A stretch of DNA of 64,000 nt, taken from positions 1 through 64,000 of the forward strand of contig JANXBN010000005.1 in assembly GCA_025060635.1 (NCBI GenBank), read 5' to 3'. A model generated the notes under the pieces. It was not told where the DNA came from. It did not search any database and saw only the letters and a list, made by a program, of their open reading frames with translations. Position 1 is the first letter of the stretch. The number at the start of each line of letters is the position of its first letter. Positions 53,784 through 63,220 of the stretch are shown one piece after another. A program made the position numbers and the translations under genes. Source of the DNA: Candidatus Kryptonium sp. Its GTDB lineage: Bacteria; Bacteroidota; Ignavibacteria; Kryptoniales; Kryptoniaceae.

Positions 53784-54785
53784 GTGAAATCAATCAAGAT
53801 CCTCGCCCTTGCTACCTTTTTAACTATGTTAATTCATTCCGCTATCGCTCAGGTCAAAATCAATGGATTTTTACAGTATATGTATCGTGCCGATTTGAAA
53901 GAAAATAAAGTTGAAGGCAATTTCACTCCTGGAACTATGAACTTAAAATTTTCTGGTTCTTTAGATAAAAATGTCAGGTGGGAAGTCCAATTCGGGATCA
54001 AGGAAACCAGTTTTAACAAGTTTTTAAAAGATTATTACATAGAGATTGTTGATTTGTTTCCAAACATTAAAGGGCTCAAGTTCAGATTTGGTCAGTTTAA
54101 ATATCTCTGGTCAGTTGAAAGAAATGAAAGCTCTTCTGATAGGAAGACAATTTTGCGCTCTCAGGTTGTCTCTGCTCTTGTTGCAGATAGAGACCGCGGG
54201 ATTGAGATATCTTACTCTGGTATAGAAAGCTTGCATCTTGCGATTGGCTTATGGAATGGGGAGGTTGTTTTTAGAAATCATGGGACAATTTTTGAAACAA
54301 TTGACTATACCAGAAACCTTGACGATTCAGACGCGAGAAAAGACATAGCTGGTTTCATAGGTTATGAGTTAAAATTTAACGATGAAAACTTCGTTGCTTT
54401 AAATGGTAGCTTTTTGTTTGGCTCAAACGGAAGAATGAACATAAGAGATAAAAAGAGATATGGACTTGGGGTTGACGCATTTTTTGTTAACAAAAACTTG
54501 CATTTTAGAAGTGAACTCGTTAGCGGAAATGACGACGAAATTAAAAAATTTGGTTATTATTTGCAGGTAAGTTATAGGTTTTTTGATTATTTTGAGCCAG
54601 TTTTTAAATATGAAATCTGGGATAATGATCTGAATGCGACAGGCGAAAGCAATTGGTTTACTTTTGGAATTTATTCAAAAATTCTCAAGAATGTCGTTTT
54701 TAGAGTTAATTATGTCAAGAAAGACGAAAAACCGATTGAGATAAGAAACGACGAGCTTATGTTTATGATACAGACCACATTTTGA
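53784..54785 (+). CDS. Porin O/P-like outer-membrane protein
   Basis: A 333-residue exported protein (signal peptide cut near residue 22, GTG start behind TGGAG). Aromatic, alternating strands with charged loops, the FRFGQFKYLWSVE segment and the DRDRGIEISYSG motif fit the phosphate-selective porin O/P family (OprP). Transport substrate is not known. It is separated from the hydrogenase operon by about 100 bp with its own upstream region. Confidence 0.8.
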   Translation: MKSIKILALATFLTMLIHSAIAQVKINGFLQYMYRADLKENKVEGNFTPGTMNLKFSGSLDKNVRWEVQFGIKETSFNKFLKDYYIEIVDLFPNIKGLKFRFGQFKYLWSVERNESSSDRKTILRSQVVSALVADRDRGIEISYSGIESLHLAIGLWNGEVVFRNHGTIFETIDYTRNLDDSDARKDIAGFIGYELKFNDENFVALNGSFLFGSNGRMNIRDKKRYGLGVDAFFVNKNLHFRSELVSGNDDEIKKFGYYLQVSYRFFDYFEPVFKYEIWDNDLNATGESNWFTFGIYSKILKNVVFRVNYVKKDEKPIEIRNDELMFMIQTTF

Positions 54786-54909
54786 ACGGGCGCAAGTTTT
54801 AACATTTTGTAATGATTTTTGTCGCTCTGGTTAAATAGTCGCAAATACGCTTGGATTAGTGATTTTTTTGAGTTATATTTATGTGAAAAAACAACAAACA
54901 GGCTTGTAT

Positions 54910-55419
54910 ATGAAGTTAAATGTTAATGATTTAAGCCTTGAAATTGACATCAAGAAAACCAATCCAAACAAATTTGAAGTGAAAATAGGGGATAACCAGC
55001 ACAAGGTTGAAATCCTCAACATCACAGATAATCAAATCACCATCCTGATAGGGAACAGGGTATTTACATTTAATTTCGCTCTAAGCGAGGATTCAATAAT
55101 TTTAAGTGATTCGCTAAACGACTATCATTGTAAAGCTACAAGCAAATATCAAGAGATCATAAATTCCTACCGTAGCACCTCCTCCGGCGAAGCTAAAAAA
55201 GAAAAACTTCTCAAATCACCTATGCCCGGGTTGATAACAAAGATCTTTGTCAAGCCCGGGACAAAAATCAAAGTTGGCGATAAGCTCTTGATCCTTGAAG
55301 CGATGAAGATGGAGAACGAGATAAGAAGTGATTTAGATGGAGTGGTTGAAGAAGTTTTGGTTAATGAAGGAACCGCAGTAGAAAAAGGATCTTCACTTCT
55401 AAAAATTTCTACAAACTAA
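54910..55419 (+). CDS. Biotin carboxyl carrier subunit
   Basis: About 169 residues from ATG 54910; an in-frame ATG at 54859 gives 17 more residues without family similarity. The C-terminal 75 residues are a biotinyl domain with SPMPGLITKIFVKPG and the biotinylated lysine in EAMKMEN. The N-terminal domain is like that of carrier subunits of propionyl/acetyl-CoA carboxylases and oxaloacetate decarboxylases. The partner carboxylase genes are not in the window. Confidence 0.88.
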   Translation: MKLNVNDLSLEIDIKKTNPNKFEVKIGDNQHKVEILNITDNQITILIGNRVFTFNFALSEDSIILSDSLNDYHCKATSKYQEIINSYRSTSSGEAKKEKLLKSPMPGLITKIFVKPGTKIKVGDKLLILEAMKMENEIRSDLDGVVEEVLVNEGTAVEKGSSLLKISTN

Positions 55420-55437
55420 ACAAAATACGGAGGACAC

Positions 55438-56646
55438 ATGCGATTTATTCTTTATTGGCTTATTATAGCCATAGTCTTTTCAAATTTTATATTCGCTGGT
55501 GGATTTCAAATTAATGAGCATGGCGCAAGAGCTACTGGAATGGGAGGTGCCTTTGTGACTTCATACGCTCCGATTAGTATTTTTTACAATCCAGCTGGTT
55601 TGGTTTATCTAAAGGGAACGAATTTATCAATTGGAACGACGCTTATATTCCCATCAGCAAGATTTCGTGGACCGTATCAGTTCAATACGACTGCAGAGAC
55701 AAAAATGGTTAAACAAGTTTTTTATCCAAGCAATCTTTATTTGACACATACCTTTGATAATGGACTTGCATTTGGAATTGGGGTTTTTAATCCGTATGGG
55801 CTTGGTTCAAAATGGCCAGATAACTGGGTTGGTCGTGCTATAACTGTTGAATCCGATCTTAAAACATTTTACATCAATCCAACCGTTGCATACAAATTTT
55901 CAGAGGATCTTTCAATCGGTGCGGGGTTTAATTTTGTCTATAGCACTGTGACTTTGACGAGAAAAATTACAACATTCAATCCAGAAGTTGATGTCAAACT
56001 TTCTGGTGATGGAACAGGGATGGGATTCAATGTGGGTTGGTTATTGAAGCTTGATCCGGTTTCAGTTGGATTTTCTTATCGTTCGCAAGTCAAGGTTGAT
56101 TTCTCAGGGACTGCTGATTTTAAAAAGCCAGCGGCTTTGAATGCTCTCTTACCGGGAGGAAATATAAAAACAAGCGTTGAAATGCCAGATATTGTTCTTG
56201 CAGGTGTTGGATTTTCAACCGAGAGCGTGACGCTTGAATTTGCATATCAATTTACGAGATGGTCGTTATATGATGTTGTTGAGATTGACTTTGAAAAAGA
56301 AACGACAGCCCAAAGGGATCAGAAACTTGAAAGATATTACAAGGATGCTTCAATTTACAGAGCAGGGCTTGAATATCGCTTTGAAAACATTGCGTTAAGA
56401 GGTGGAATTGCTTACGATCGGAATCCAATTAGCGACAAGTATCTTGAGCCATCTTTGCCAGATTCAGATAGATGGATATTTACAGTTGGCGCTGGATATA
56501 CAATGGGCAATTTAACGATTGATCTTGGATATATGTTCGTTAGATTTAAACAGAGAGAAGTGATAGGGACGATCGTTGGATTTGACGGGGTTTATAATAG
56601 CAGTGCCCATCTTCTTGGCATAAACTTTTCTTATAAACTTTTTTAA
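55438..56646 (+). CDS. OmpP1/FadL-family outer-membrane transporter
   Basis: A 402-residue protein with signal peptide (cut near residue 20) followed by GGFQINEHGARATGMGGAF and FYNPAGLVYLKG, the classic FadL/TodX N-terminal hatch motifs. A 14-strand barrel follows. Members take up fatty acids or hydrophobic compounds. GGAGG lies 6 bp upstream of the ATG. Confidence 0.92.
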   Translation: MRFILYWLIIAIVFSNFIFAGGFQINEHGARATGMGGAFVTSYAPISIFYNPAGLVYLKGTNLSIGTTLIFPSARFRGPYQFNTTAETKMVKQVFYPSNLYLTHTFDNGLAFGIGVFNPYGLGSKWPDNWVGRAITVESDLKTFYINPTVAYKFSEDLSIGAGFNFVYSTVTLTRKITTFNPEVDVKLSGDGTGMGFNVGWLLKLDPVSVGFSYRSQVKVDFSGTADFKKPAALNALLPGGNIKTSVEMPDIVLAGVGFSTESVTLEFAYQFTRWSLYDVVEIDFEKETTAQRDQKLERYYKDASIYRAGLEYRFENIALRGGIAYDRNPISDKYLEPSLPDSDRWIFTVGAGYTMGNLTIDLGYMFVRFKQREVIGTIVGFDGVYNSSAHLLGINFSYKLF

Positions 56647-56673
56647 ACGAAAACTAAAAATGGGTTTTAAACC

Positions 56674-58104
56674 ATGAGAAAAAACTTTAGGTTTCCAAAA
56701 ATTCTCTCAATTGCTCTCGTTTTTATCATTGCTGTTATCTTTTATGCTTGTGAGGACTTTTCGGAAGTTGGAACTCCACCGACGCTTGGAACGCAAATTG
56801 ATTTTTCAAGGGTTGTGGCAATCGGAAACTCAATTACAGCTGGATATCAAGATGGTGCATTGTTTGAGGGAGCGCAACAGTATTCTTATCCGAATTTGAT
56901 AGTTCAGCAAATTAACAAAACCTTTGGAACAAACATCACATTCGTTCAACCGTTGATCGCTGAACCCGGATTTGGAACGAGATTGCGTCTGACTTCACTC
57001 ACACCACTTCAAATTCAATCACAGCCTGTTACAGGTTCCCCAAGAAATTCAGCTCATGCTGCTCCATTTAATAATCTCGCTGTTCCCGGTGCAATCCTTT
57101 TTGATATGTTTGATACAACCGATTACACAGCAAAAGCAGGACCGCCAAGAAATAACCCATTTTTCCAAATTGTTTTGAGAAGCAGAACACTTGGACCAAC
57201 GATGTTTCATCAAGCGAGAGCGTTGAACCCAACTTTTGTATTTTTCTGGATGGGGAACAATGATGTCCTTGGTTATGCTTCAAGTGGTGGGACAAGAGGA
57301 ACTGATCCAACTGGGAAACTTCCAACCCCTGAAGCAACTTTCCAACTCTTATTCAGGCGCTCACTTGATTCACTTCTTAGAATTAACACGACTGTGAGAA
57401 TTGCTGTCGCTAATATCCCCGATGTCACTGTGATTCCTTTCTTTACAACAGTTCCATGGTTTGTAGTTGATCCAAATACTGGTCAGCCAGTTCGTGATGC
57501 ACAAGGGAATTTAATACCTTTAACTGGTGTAAAAGGAGGAACTCCACGACCGCTTGGACCTGGGGATCTTGTTCTTTTACCAGCAAGCCAATTAATTTCT
57601 ACAGGTTATGGGCTTCCACCTGTTCCTCCATTCAATCAACTTCCAAACGCTGGAAAACCATTGCCTGATGATGTTGTTCTTGATGCAAGTGAAGTTAATA
57701 TTGCAAGAACTGCGATTCAGAGATATAATTTTATAATTGATACAGTCATCGCTAGCTCAGCAAGAGCTGGAAGAGTTGTTAAGGTTGATATCTTCTCAAA
57801 GTTGAATGAAGTTAAAGCACAAGGGCTTGAGATTGCAGGATTCAAGTTCACAACGGACTTTATAACTGGTGGACTTTTCAGCTTAGATGGGATTCATCCG
57901 TCAACTCGCGGTCATGCGATAATTGCAAATGAATTTATTAAAGCAATAAACGGCAAATTTGGTTCAAATATCCCGTTAATTGATGTTATGTCATTGCCCG
58001 GGATTCAATTGCCAACATCTGGCAATATCGTTGGGAAGTATCAAATCCCGAAAGTCCCTGCCGAAGTATGGAAAAATGTTGTTGAACTCTTTACCGCAAG
58101 ATAA
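56674..58104 (+). CDS. SGNH/GDSL hydrolase lipoprotein
   Basis: A 476-residue lipoprotein (signal with FYAC, Cys near residue 26). Block I is AIGNSITAGYQDG with the catalytic Ser, block III FFWMGNNDVLG with the Asn, and block V DGIHPSTRGHAII with Asp and His, so an esterase/lipase of the SGNH type. Inserted segments make it longer than simple family members. It follows the FadL-like gene by 27 bp; release of fatty acids by one and uptake by the other is an attractive inference. Confidence 0.88.
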   Translation: MRKNFRFPKILSIALVFIIAVIFYACEDFSEVGTPPTLGTQIDFSRVVAIGNSITAGYQDGALFEGAQQYSYPNLIVQQINKTFGTNITFVQPLIAEPGFGTRLRLTSLTPLQIQSQPVTGSPRNSAHAAPFNNLAVPGAILFDMFDTTDYTAKAGPPRNNPFFQIVLRSRTLGPTMFHQARALNPTFVFFWMGNNDVLGYASSGGTRGTDPTGKLPTPEATFQLLFRRSLDSLLRINTTVRIAVANIPDVTVIPFFTTVPWFVVDPNTGQPVRDAQGNLIPLTGVKGGTPRPLGPGDLVLLPASQLISTGYGLPPVPPFNQLPNAGKPLPDDVVLDASEVNIARTAIQRYNFIIDTVIASSARAGRVVKVDIFSKLNEVKAQGLEIAGFKFTTDFITGGLFSLDGIHPSTRGHAIIANEFIKAINGKFGSNIPLIDVMSLPGIQLPTSGNIVGKYQIPKVPAEVWKNVVELFTAR

Positions 58105-58127
58105 GGTATTCTAAAAATTAATTCTGA

Positions 58128-58158
58128 GGGCGTGCAAAAGCACGCCCTTTTGTTTTTT
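58128..58158 (+). terminator. Rho-independent terminator
   Basis: GGGCGTGC-AAAA-GCACGCCC, a perfect 8-bp stem at 58128-58147, followed by TTTTGTTTTTTT. Ends the FadL/SGNH transcript. Confidence 0.92.
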
Positions 58159-58206
58159 TAATTGTGAGATTTAAATTTTTTAAAATTAAATCGCAAAGGA
58201 TTCACT

Positions 58207-58851
58207 GTGCTTAATCTCGCTTTGATAATTCTTTTCAGCTATCTCGCAGGTTCAATTCCAACAAGCATAATCGTTAGTAAACTTGTCAAGGGAATTGATA
58301 TAAGAAACTATGGAAGTGGAAACCCAGGTGGGACAAATGTCATAAGAGTTGTGGGATTGGGTTGGGGAATTTTCGTTATCTTGTTTGATGCATTTAAGGG
58401 ATTCTTTGCAACTTATTTTATAGCTAAATGGTTTTATACCGAAACAATGTTTTTGAATTTAACAACTGTTCAAATAATAGCGGGATGTTTTGCTGTGGTC
58501 GGGCATATGTGGACTATATTTGCAGGATTCAGAGGCGGAAAAGGTGTAAGCACATCTGCAGGAATGTTGCTTGGGATTGCTCCACTTGATTTTTTGATCG
58601 TTTTTTTAGTTTTTATCATAATCGTTGGATTAACAAGATATGTCTCGCTTGGTTCAATTACTTCAGCCATATCTTTTCCGTTTGTGATCATCTTTACTGA
58701 GAAGGTTTTAAAATTAGAGCATAATGACTTTCTCACTCTTTTGATCTTCGGAACTGTGCTTGCGGTTCTTATAGTTTATCGTCATAAAAGCAACATTAAG
58801 CGTTTACTCTCTGGGACGGAGAACAAGATAAGTTTCAGTAAAAAGCCATGA
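58207..58851 (+). CDS. plsY: Acyl-phosphate glycerol-3-phosphate acyltransferase
   Basis: A 214-residue membrane enzyme for the first acylation in phospholipid synthesis, starting with GTG. Motifs: SYLAGSIPTSIIVSKLV, YGSGNPGGTNVIRVVG and GFRGGKGVSTSAG. Multiple hydrophobic segments are as expected. The stop overlaps the gpsA start (ATGA), so both genes of glycerol-3-phosphate supply and use are coupled. Confidence 0.95.
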   Translation: MLNLALIILFSYLAGSIPTSIIVSKLVKGIDIRNYGSGNPGGTNVIRVVGLGWGIFVILFDAFKGFFATYFIAKWFYTETMFLNLTTVQIIAGCFAVVGHMWTIFAGFRGGKGVSTSAGMLLGIAPLDFLIVFLVFIIIVGLTRYVSLGSITSAISFPFVIIFTEKVLKLEHNDFLTLLIFGTVLAVLIVYRHKSNIKRLLSGTENKISFSKKP

Positions 58852-59855
58852 AAGTATCTGTAATAGGAGCAGGTAGCTGGGGGACTACGCTTTCGCTTTT
58901 ACTTTATGACAATGCTCATAATGTTAAATTGTGGTTTAGAAGGAGTGATTATCTTGAAAAAGTTAGATCAAACCGCGAAAACATTCTTTACCTTCCTGGG
59001 ATTAAAATTCCAGATGAAATTTTATTAACATCTGACTTGAACGAGGCAATAGATGAATCTGAAATAATTGTCTTAGCTATTCCGACGCAACATTTGAGGG
59101 AATTTTTATCAAGGGAGGAATTTGAAAAATGTAAAGATAAAGTCGTGGTTAATGTCGCAAAGGGAATTGAGAATAAAACTTTGATGCGAATTTCCGAAAT
59201 ATTGTTTGATGTTTTGAAGGTCAATGAGAATTACTGTATCTTATCCGGTCCGAGTCATGCTGAAGAGGTGAGCCAGAAAATGCCAACTGCTGTAGTCGTT
59301 GCTTCTTCAAATAAAGATGTCGCAAAGCTTGTTCAAGGTGTTTTTATGAATCAATATTTTCGTGTTTATACAACTGATGATGTCATAGGTGTTGAGCTCG
59401 GCGGGGCTTTGAAAAATATAATTGCAATCGCAACTGGAATTGCGGATGGCATAGGTTTCGGAGATAATACAAAAGCTGCTCTGATGACAAGGGGAATAGC
59501 TGAGATCGTTAGATTAGGAATGGCAATGGGAGCAAGGTTTGAAACATTTTCAGGTCTTTCTGGAATTGGTGATTTAATCGTCACCTGCACAAGTAAATAC
59601 AGCCGAAATAGATTCGTTGGAGAACAAATCGGAAAAGGAAAAAAACTTGATGATATTTTAAAAAATATGGTCATGGTCGCAGAAGGCGTGTGGACAACGA
59701 TTTCCGCAGTTGAACTTGCAAGGAAATTGGAAATTGAGATGCCTATAACAAACGCAGTTTATGATATCTTATTCAAAGGTAAAGATCCAGTAAGAGCAAC
59801 ATATGAATTGATGACCAGAAGCGCAAAGCCAGAAGTGTGGGGAATTAAAATTTAA
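58848..59855 (+). CDS. gpsA: Glycerol-3-phosphate dehydrogenase [NAD(P)+]
   Basis: A 335-residue enzyme that makes sn-glycerol-3-phosphate. N-terminal VIGAGSWGTTLSLLLY, the central AKGIENKTLMRIS, LSGPSHAEEV and the catalytic Lys region GGALKNIIAIATGIADG are all visible. Normal length. Overlaps plsY by 4 bp and ends overlapping the convergent lamin-tail gene. Confidence 0.96.
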   Translation: MKVSVIGAGSWGTTLSLLLYDNAHNVKLWFRRSDYLEKVRSNRENILYLPGIKIPDEILLTSDLNEAIDESEIIVLAIPTQHLREFLSREEFEKCKDKVVVNVAKGIENKTLMRISEILFDVLKVNENYCILSGPSHAEEVSQKMPTAVVVASSNKDVAKLVQGVFMNQYFRVYTTDDVIGVELGGALKNIIAIATGIADGIGFGDNTKAALMTRGIAEIVRLGMAMGARFETFSGLSGIGDLIVTCTSKYSRNRFVGEQIGKGKKLDDILKNMVMVAEGVWTTISAVELARKLEIEMPITNAVYDILFKGKDPVRATYELMTRSAKPEVWGIKI

Positions 59856-62800
59856 AGTTTCTTTGCCAAGACAACAGTAAATTTACGCTTAAATGTCTCT
59901 CCATTTTCAGAAATTGCTTCAAATAAAATAATGTAAATCCCGATCCTTGCTATCTTGCCATTATCGTCTGTCCCGTCCCAAAGTAAATTTCCATTTTTGT
60001 TGGTAAATTGATTAACAGCAAGGGTTTTTATCTGTCTCCCGTATGAATCAAATATCTTCACATTTAGAATTCCAGAGTTAAATGGCAAATCATACGAAAT
60101 TAAGCAAACATCATCAAAACCATCGCCGTCAGGGGAAAACGGATTTGGGGAGACATTAATTCTTGCTGTTCCCAATTCATTTGGAGCTTCAATAAAAGCG
60201 GTATTCTTTCGCCCAGGTGTTCCTCCAACTTTCGCGGATGAAGTCATCCAGCTTGACCTTTCTGATGAAGCTAAATTCGGATTTACTTTTTCAAGTGCTC
60301 TACCTCTTTTGTCCCAAACAATAGGACTATGCCAGTTTGAAAAATATCTCACGCTGTCTATTATTTTTCCCGTTAAGTCGGTGATGACGATATCATCAAA
60401 ATCGTTGTTTAAGCTCAAACTTTTGTTAAGTATAACAAGCTTGAAATCTACCGAATCGCCCTGTTGAAGGTATCTATGAAAACTTGAATCAGCAGCTAAA
60501 ACAAGATACTCTTTCGGGTTGATAATTAAATCAAGCGGTGAGATTGTGGCAAAGTTAGCTTGTCCAGATTGATTCCTCATATCGTTAAATCTCCAATTTT
60601 TCAAATTCACGGGCTTAGTAGAACGATTGTATAATTCAATGTATTCACAATATCCTGAAAGCGGTTCAAACATAATTTCGTTTATGACAATACAATTCGT
60701 TGGGAAACTAACTCTTACCTTTTTTAATACCTTGTTGTTTTTTGGGTTTTCATCAAGTTGAAGGTCAATCGTGAAAATAACCAGGTTCTCCCCATCGGCG
60801 AGATTTGCGATTTCAAAATTTAACTTAACGGAATCTTTTTTATTTAGCGTGATTTTAAAGCTTTGAGCAAAGATGATTTCATTTTCTGTGCTCGTGGAAT
60901 CAAAGTTTAAATCTTTATAAACTTTTATGGAGAACTCATTAACTGGTTGTAGTCCGAAATTTTGAACTGTAAGTTGAACTCTTAAAATTTCGCCTTGATC
61001 TATTGAAGAGGGAATTTCAACAGATTGGATTTTCAAGTCAAAATTTTTTCGCTTTGATGAATTTTCCCTGCTCGGAGTCGCTTTTACAGAATCAGATGGA
61101 ATTGACCAATTTGATGAATCTGTAGTTGGTTCTTCAAAATCAATTCGTTCAATTGAGAAACCTGTTTTGCCCCAGTTTCCATAATACAAAAGTGAATCTA
61201 TTTTAAATCCAGTGTGATCATAAATTACAACAGCGTCTCCAAGATTGTTTAAGGTTGGCAAGGAAAGCGTCAGCACATTTAATGATGTCGGATAGAAACT
61301 CAAGATTGAGCTATCTTTTGATAGCACAAGATATTGATTGGGCAAGATGAAAAAATCATTCTTTGTTATCGTGATATTGTCAGCGACATCAGCTATTTTC
61401 CAGTTTTTAAGATTTACGATATCTTTGCTTGCATTGTAGATTTCAATCCATTCTGGTTCATCGCCGATTGGAGCGAACATGACCTCGCTTATCAAAAGCG
61501 TCCCGCTTGGATACGAAATCTCAAGCCGGCTATGAAGTGTGTTATTAAGCGTATCTTCGTCTTCGGGATGTGAAACGGTGGCAATTAAGTTATATGATTT
61601 TACAAAGCCTGGTGTGAAGTAGAAATTAAGATTTATTGAATCACCTGGGGCAAGATTTAAGTTGCTAATTTTTTCACCGATCAATTCATTTTGTTGAGGT
61701 AATTTATCTGTGTTTTCGTCGTTAAAAAGTTTAACTGTAAAATCTTTAATTGCCGAAATTCCGATGTTTTTGACGAAAATGTTTATTTCAACCGGGTTTG
61801 ATTTAAGAGCAGGTTTTGAATGTTGTATGCTTGTGATAGTCAAATCTTTGTTTTTTTGAGTCAGCGAGTTTTTAAGTAATGGTGTAGCTCTAAAGGGACT
61901 TTTTGAAGTGCCCCAGTTTGAGGCAAGGTTTGAAGGTTTATCTGGTGAAATTCTCTCAAGTGAGAAGCCATTTGTTCCGCCCATGCTTGAAAAGTAATAA
62001 ACCGAATCAATTAAGTTCCCATATTGATCATAAATTCGCACAGCGTCTTCATCATTATTGAATGCAGGAAGGGAAATCACTAAAATTTTGTTTGCTCTAT
62101 CCCTAAGCCATGGATAAATTGAGGTGATCGTATCTCTTGATGATAAAACAACATAATCGTTCGGGTTTAAGATAAAGTCAATGTTTATCGTTCGTAAGGT
62201 TTGAGAATCCCCAATTCTCCAGTTTTTCAAGTTTATTGATGTCCCAGTTCTGTTGTAAAGCTCTATCCACTCCGATTCTGGTGAAATCGGAGCATACATT
62301 ATCTCGTTAATTACGATGGAATTGAAGGAAAGAGGAGGTGGAAGTATTGATATGGATTTTCTCACGGAATTATTCGTAGTATCTTCGTCTGGACTGAAAA
62401 CAACTTTTAAGAGTGATTGATAATCTCCAGAAATTAAGCCGGAAATGTTAATTTCAAAAGAAGTTGAATCAGTTGATTCAATATGTTGTGAAATCGTAGT
62501 TTCACCAACTTTTTCATCTTCGTTAAAAATGGAGTTTTTGTTCAAATCCACATAGAACTCTACTTTTAAATTTTCAGCTGTTCTTATCCCGATGTTATAA
62601 ACAGTCGCTTTGACTTTAAAAGGTTGACCTTGGAGAACTTGAGAAGGTTCAATTGTAAATGTCCTCACGGCGACATCGTTATATTTAGCCATTATGCTGT
62701 TTTTCCGTCCAGGCGTCCCTCTTTTTGGATCAACGGAAGTTCCCCAAGTTGATCTTAAATTTGAGTTTCCGTTTGGATAAATTCGCTCTATTGAATATCC

Positions 62801-63220
62801 ACTGACGACCCAAGTTCTTTTGTAATAAACACTGTCAACAATGTCATCGGTTGAATCAAAAATCACCACCGCATCGGAATCGTTTCTGAATAAAAAAGTC
62901 GGCATTCTGGAAACTATGAAAACCTTGGAAGGTATGCTGTGGAAATAAAAAATAGTGTCGCTTCTTGTTATAACTGCATAGCTATCTGGTTGAAGGATGT
63001 AATCAGTTGATGTGATTGTGTATTTTGTGGATGTATTTCTATTTGATATTTTCCAGTTTTTTAAATTGATCGGCTCGCTTGAGAAATTCAAAATCTCTAT
63101 CCATTCCGGTTCTCCGCCTTGAGGGGCATTCATTATTTCGTTTATTACAACACCTTGTGAAAAAGATTTCACCACAAGCGAAAATAACAAGCAAAGGTAT
63201 ATATTAAGAAATTTGCTCAC
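59852..63220 (-). CDS. Secreted protein with four lamin-tail domains and T9SS-like C-terminus
   Basis: A 1122-residue exported protein (signal peptide cut near residue 22). Four repeats each begin with a lamin-tail domain: INEIMNAPQGGEPEWIEI, INEIMYAPISPESEWIEL, ISEVMFAPIGDEPEWIEI and INEIMFEPLSGYCEYIEL, each leading to NLKNW(K/R). The first three are followed by CARDB-type Ig domains (for example FTIEPSQVLQGQPFKVKATV), and a fourth such domain precedes the last LTD. The end has SPNPFSPDGDGFDDVCLI and a FlgD-like domain (WDGTDDNGKIARIGIYIILF), typical of gliding/type IX sorting C-termini. Probably a cell-surface structural or adhesive protein. Confidence 0.88.
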   Translation of the reverse strand: MSKFLNIYLCLLFSLVVKSFSQGVVINEIMNAPQGGEPEWIEILNFSSEPINLKNWKISNRNTSTKYTITSTDYILQPDSYAVITRSDTIFYFHSIPSKVFIVSRMPTFLFRNDSDAVVIFDSTDDIVDSVYYKRTWVVSGYSIERIYPNGNSNLRSTWGTSVDPKRGTPGRKNSIMAKYNDVAVRTFTIEPSQVLQGQPFKVKATVYNIGIRTAENLKVEFYVDLNKNSIFNEDEKVGETTISQHIESTDSTSFEINISGLISGDYQSLLKVVFSPDEDTTNNSVRKSISILPPPLSFNSIVINEIMYAPISPESEWIELYNRTGTSINLKNWRIGDSQTLRTINIDFILNPNDYVVLSSRDTITSIYPWLRDRANKILVISLPAFNNDEDAVRIYDQYGNLIDSVYYFSSMGGTNGFSLERISPDKPSNLASNWGTSKSPFRATPLLKNSLTQKNKDLTITSIQHSKPALKSNPVEINIFVKNIGISAIKDFTVKLFNDENTDKLPQQNELIGEKISNLNLAPGDSINLNFYFTPGFVKSYNLIATVSHPEDEDTLNNTLHSRLEISYPSGTLLISEVMFAPIGDEPEWIEIYNASKDIVNLKNWKIADVADNITITKNDFFILPNQYLVLSKDSSILSFYPTSLNVLTLSLPTLNNLGDAVVIYDHTGFKIDSLLYYGNWGKTGFSIERIDFEEPTTDSSNWSIPSDSVKATPSRENSSKRKNFDLKIQSVEIPSSIDQGEILRVQLTVQNFGLQPVNEFSIKVYKDLNFDSTSTENEIIFAQSFKITLNKKDSVKLNFEIANLADGENLVIFTIDLQLDENPKNNKVLKKVRVSFPTNCIVINEIMFEPLSGYCEYIELYNRSTKPVNLKNWRFNDMRNQSGQANFATISPLDLIINPKEYLVLAADSSFHRYLQQGDSVDFKLVILNKSLSLNNDFDDIVITDLTGKIIDSVRYFSNWHSPIVWDKRGRALEKVNPNLASSERSSWMTSSAKVGGTPGRKNTAFIEAPNELGTARINVSPNPFSPDGDGFDDVCLISYDLPFNSGILNVKIFDSYGRQIKTLAVNQFTNKNGNLLWDGTDDNGKIARIGIYIILFEAISENGETFKRKFTVVLAKKL

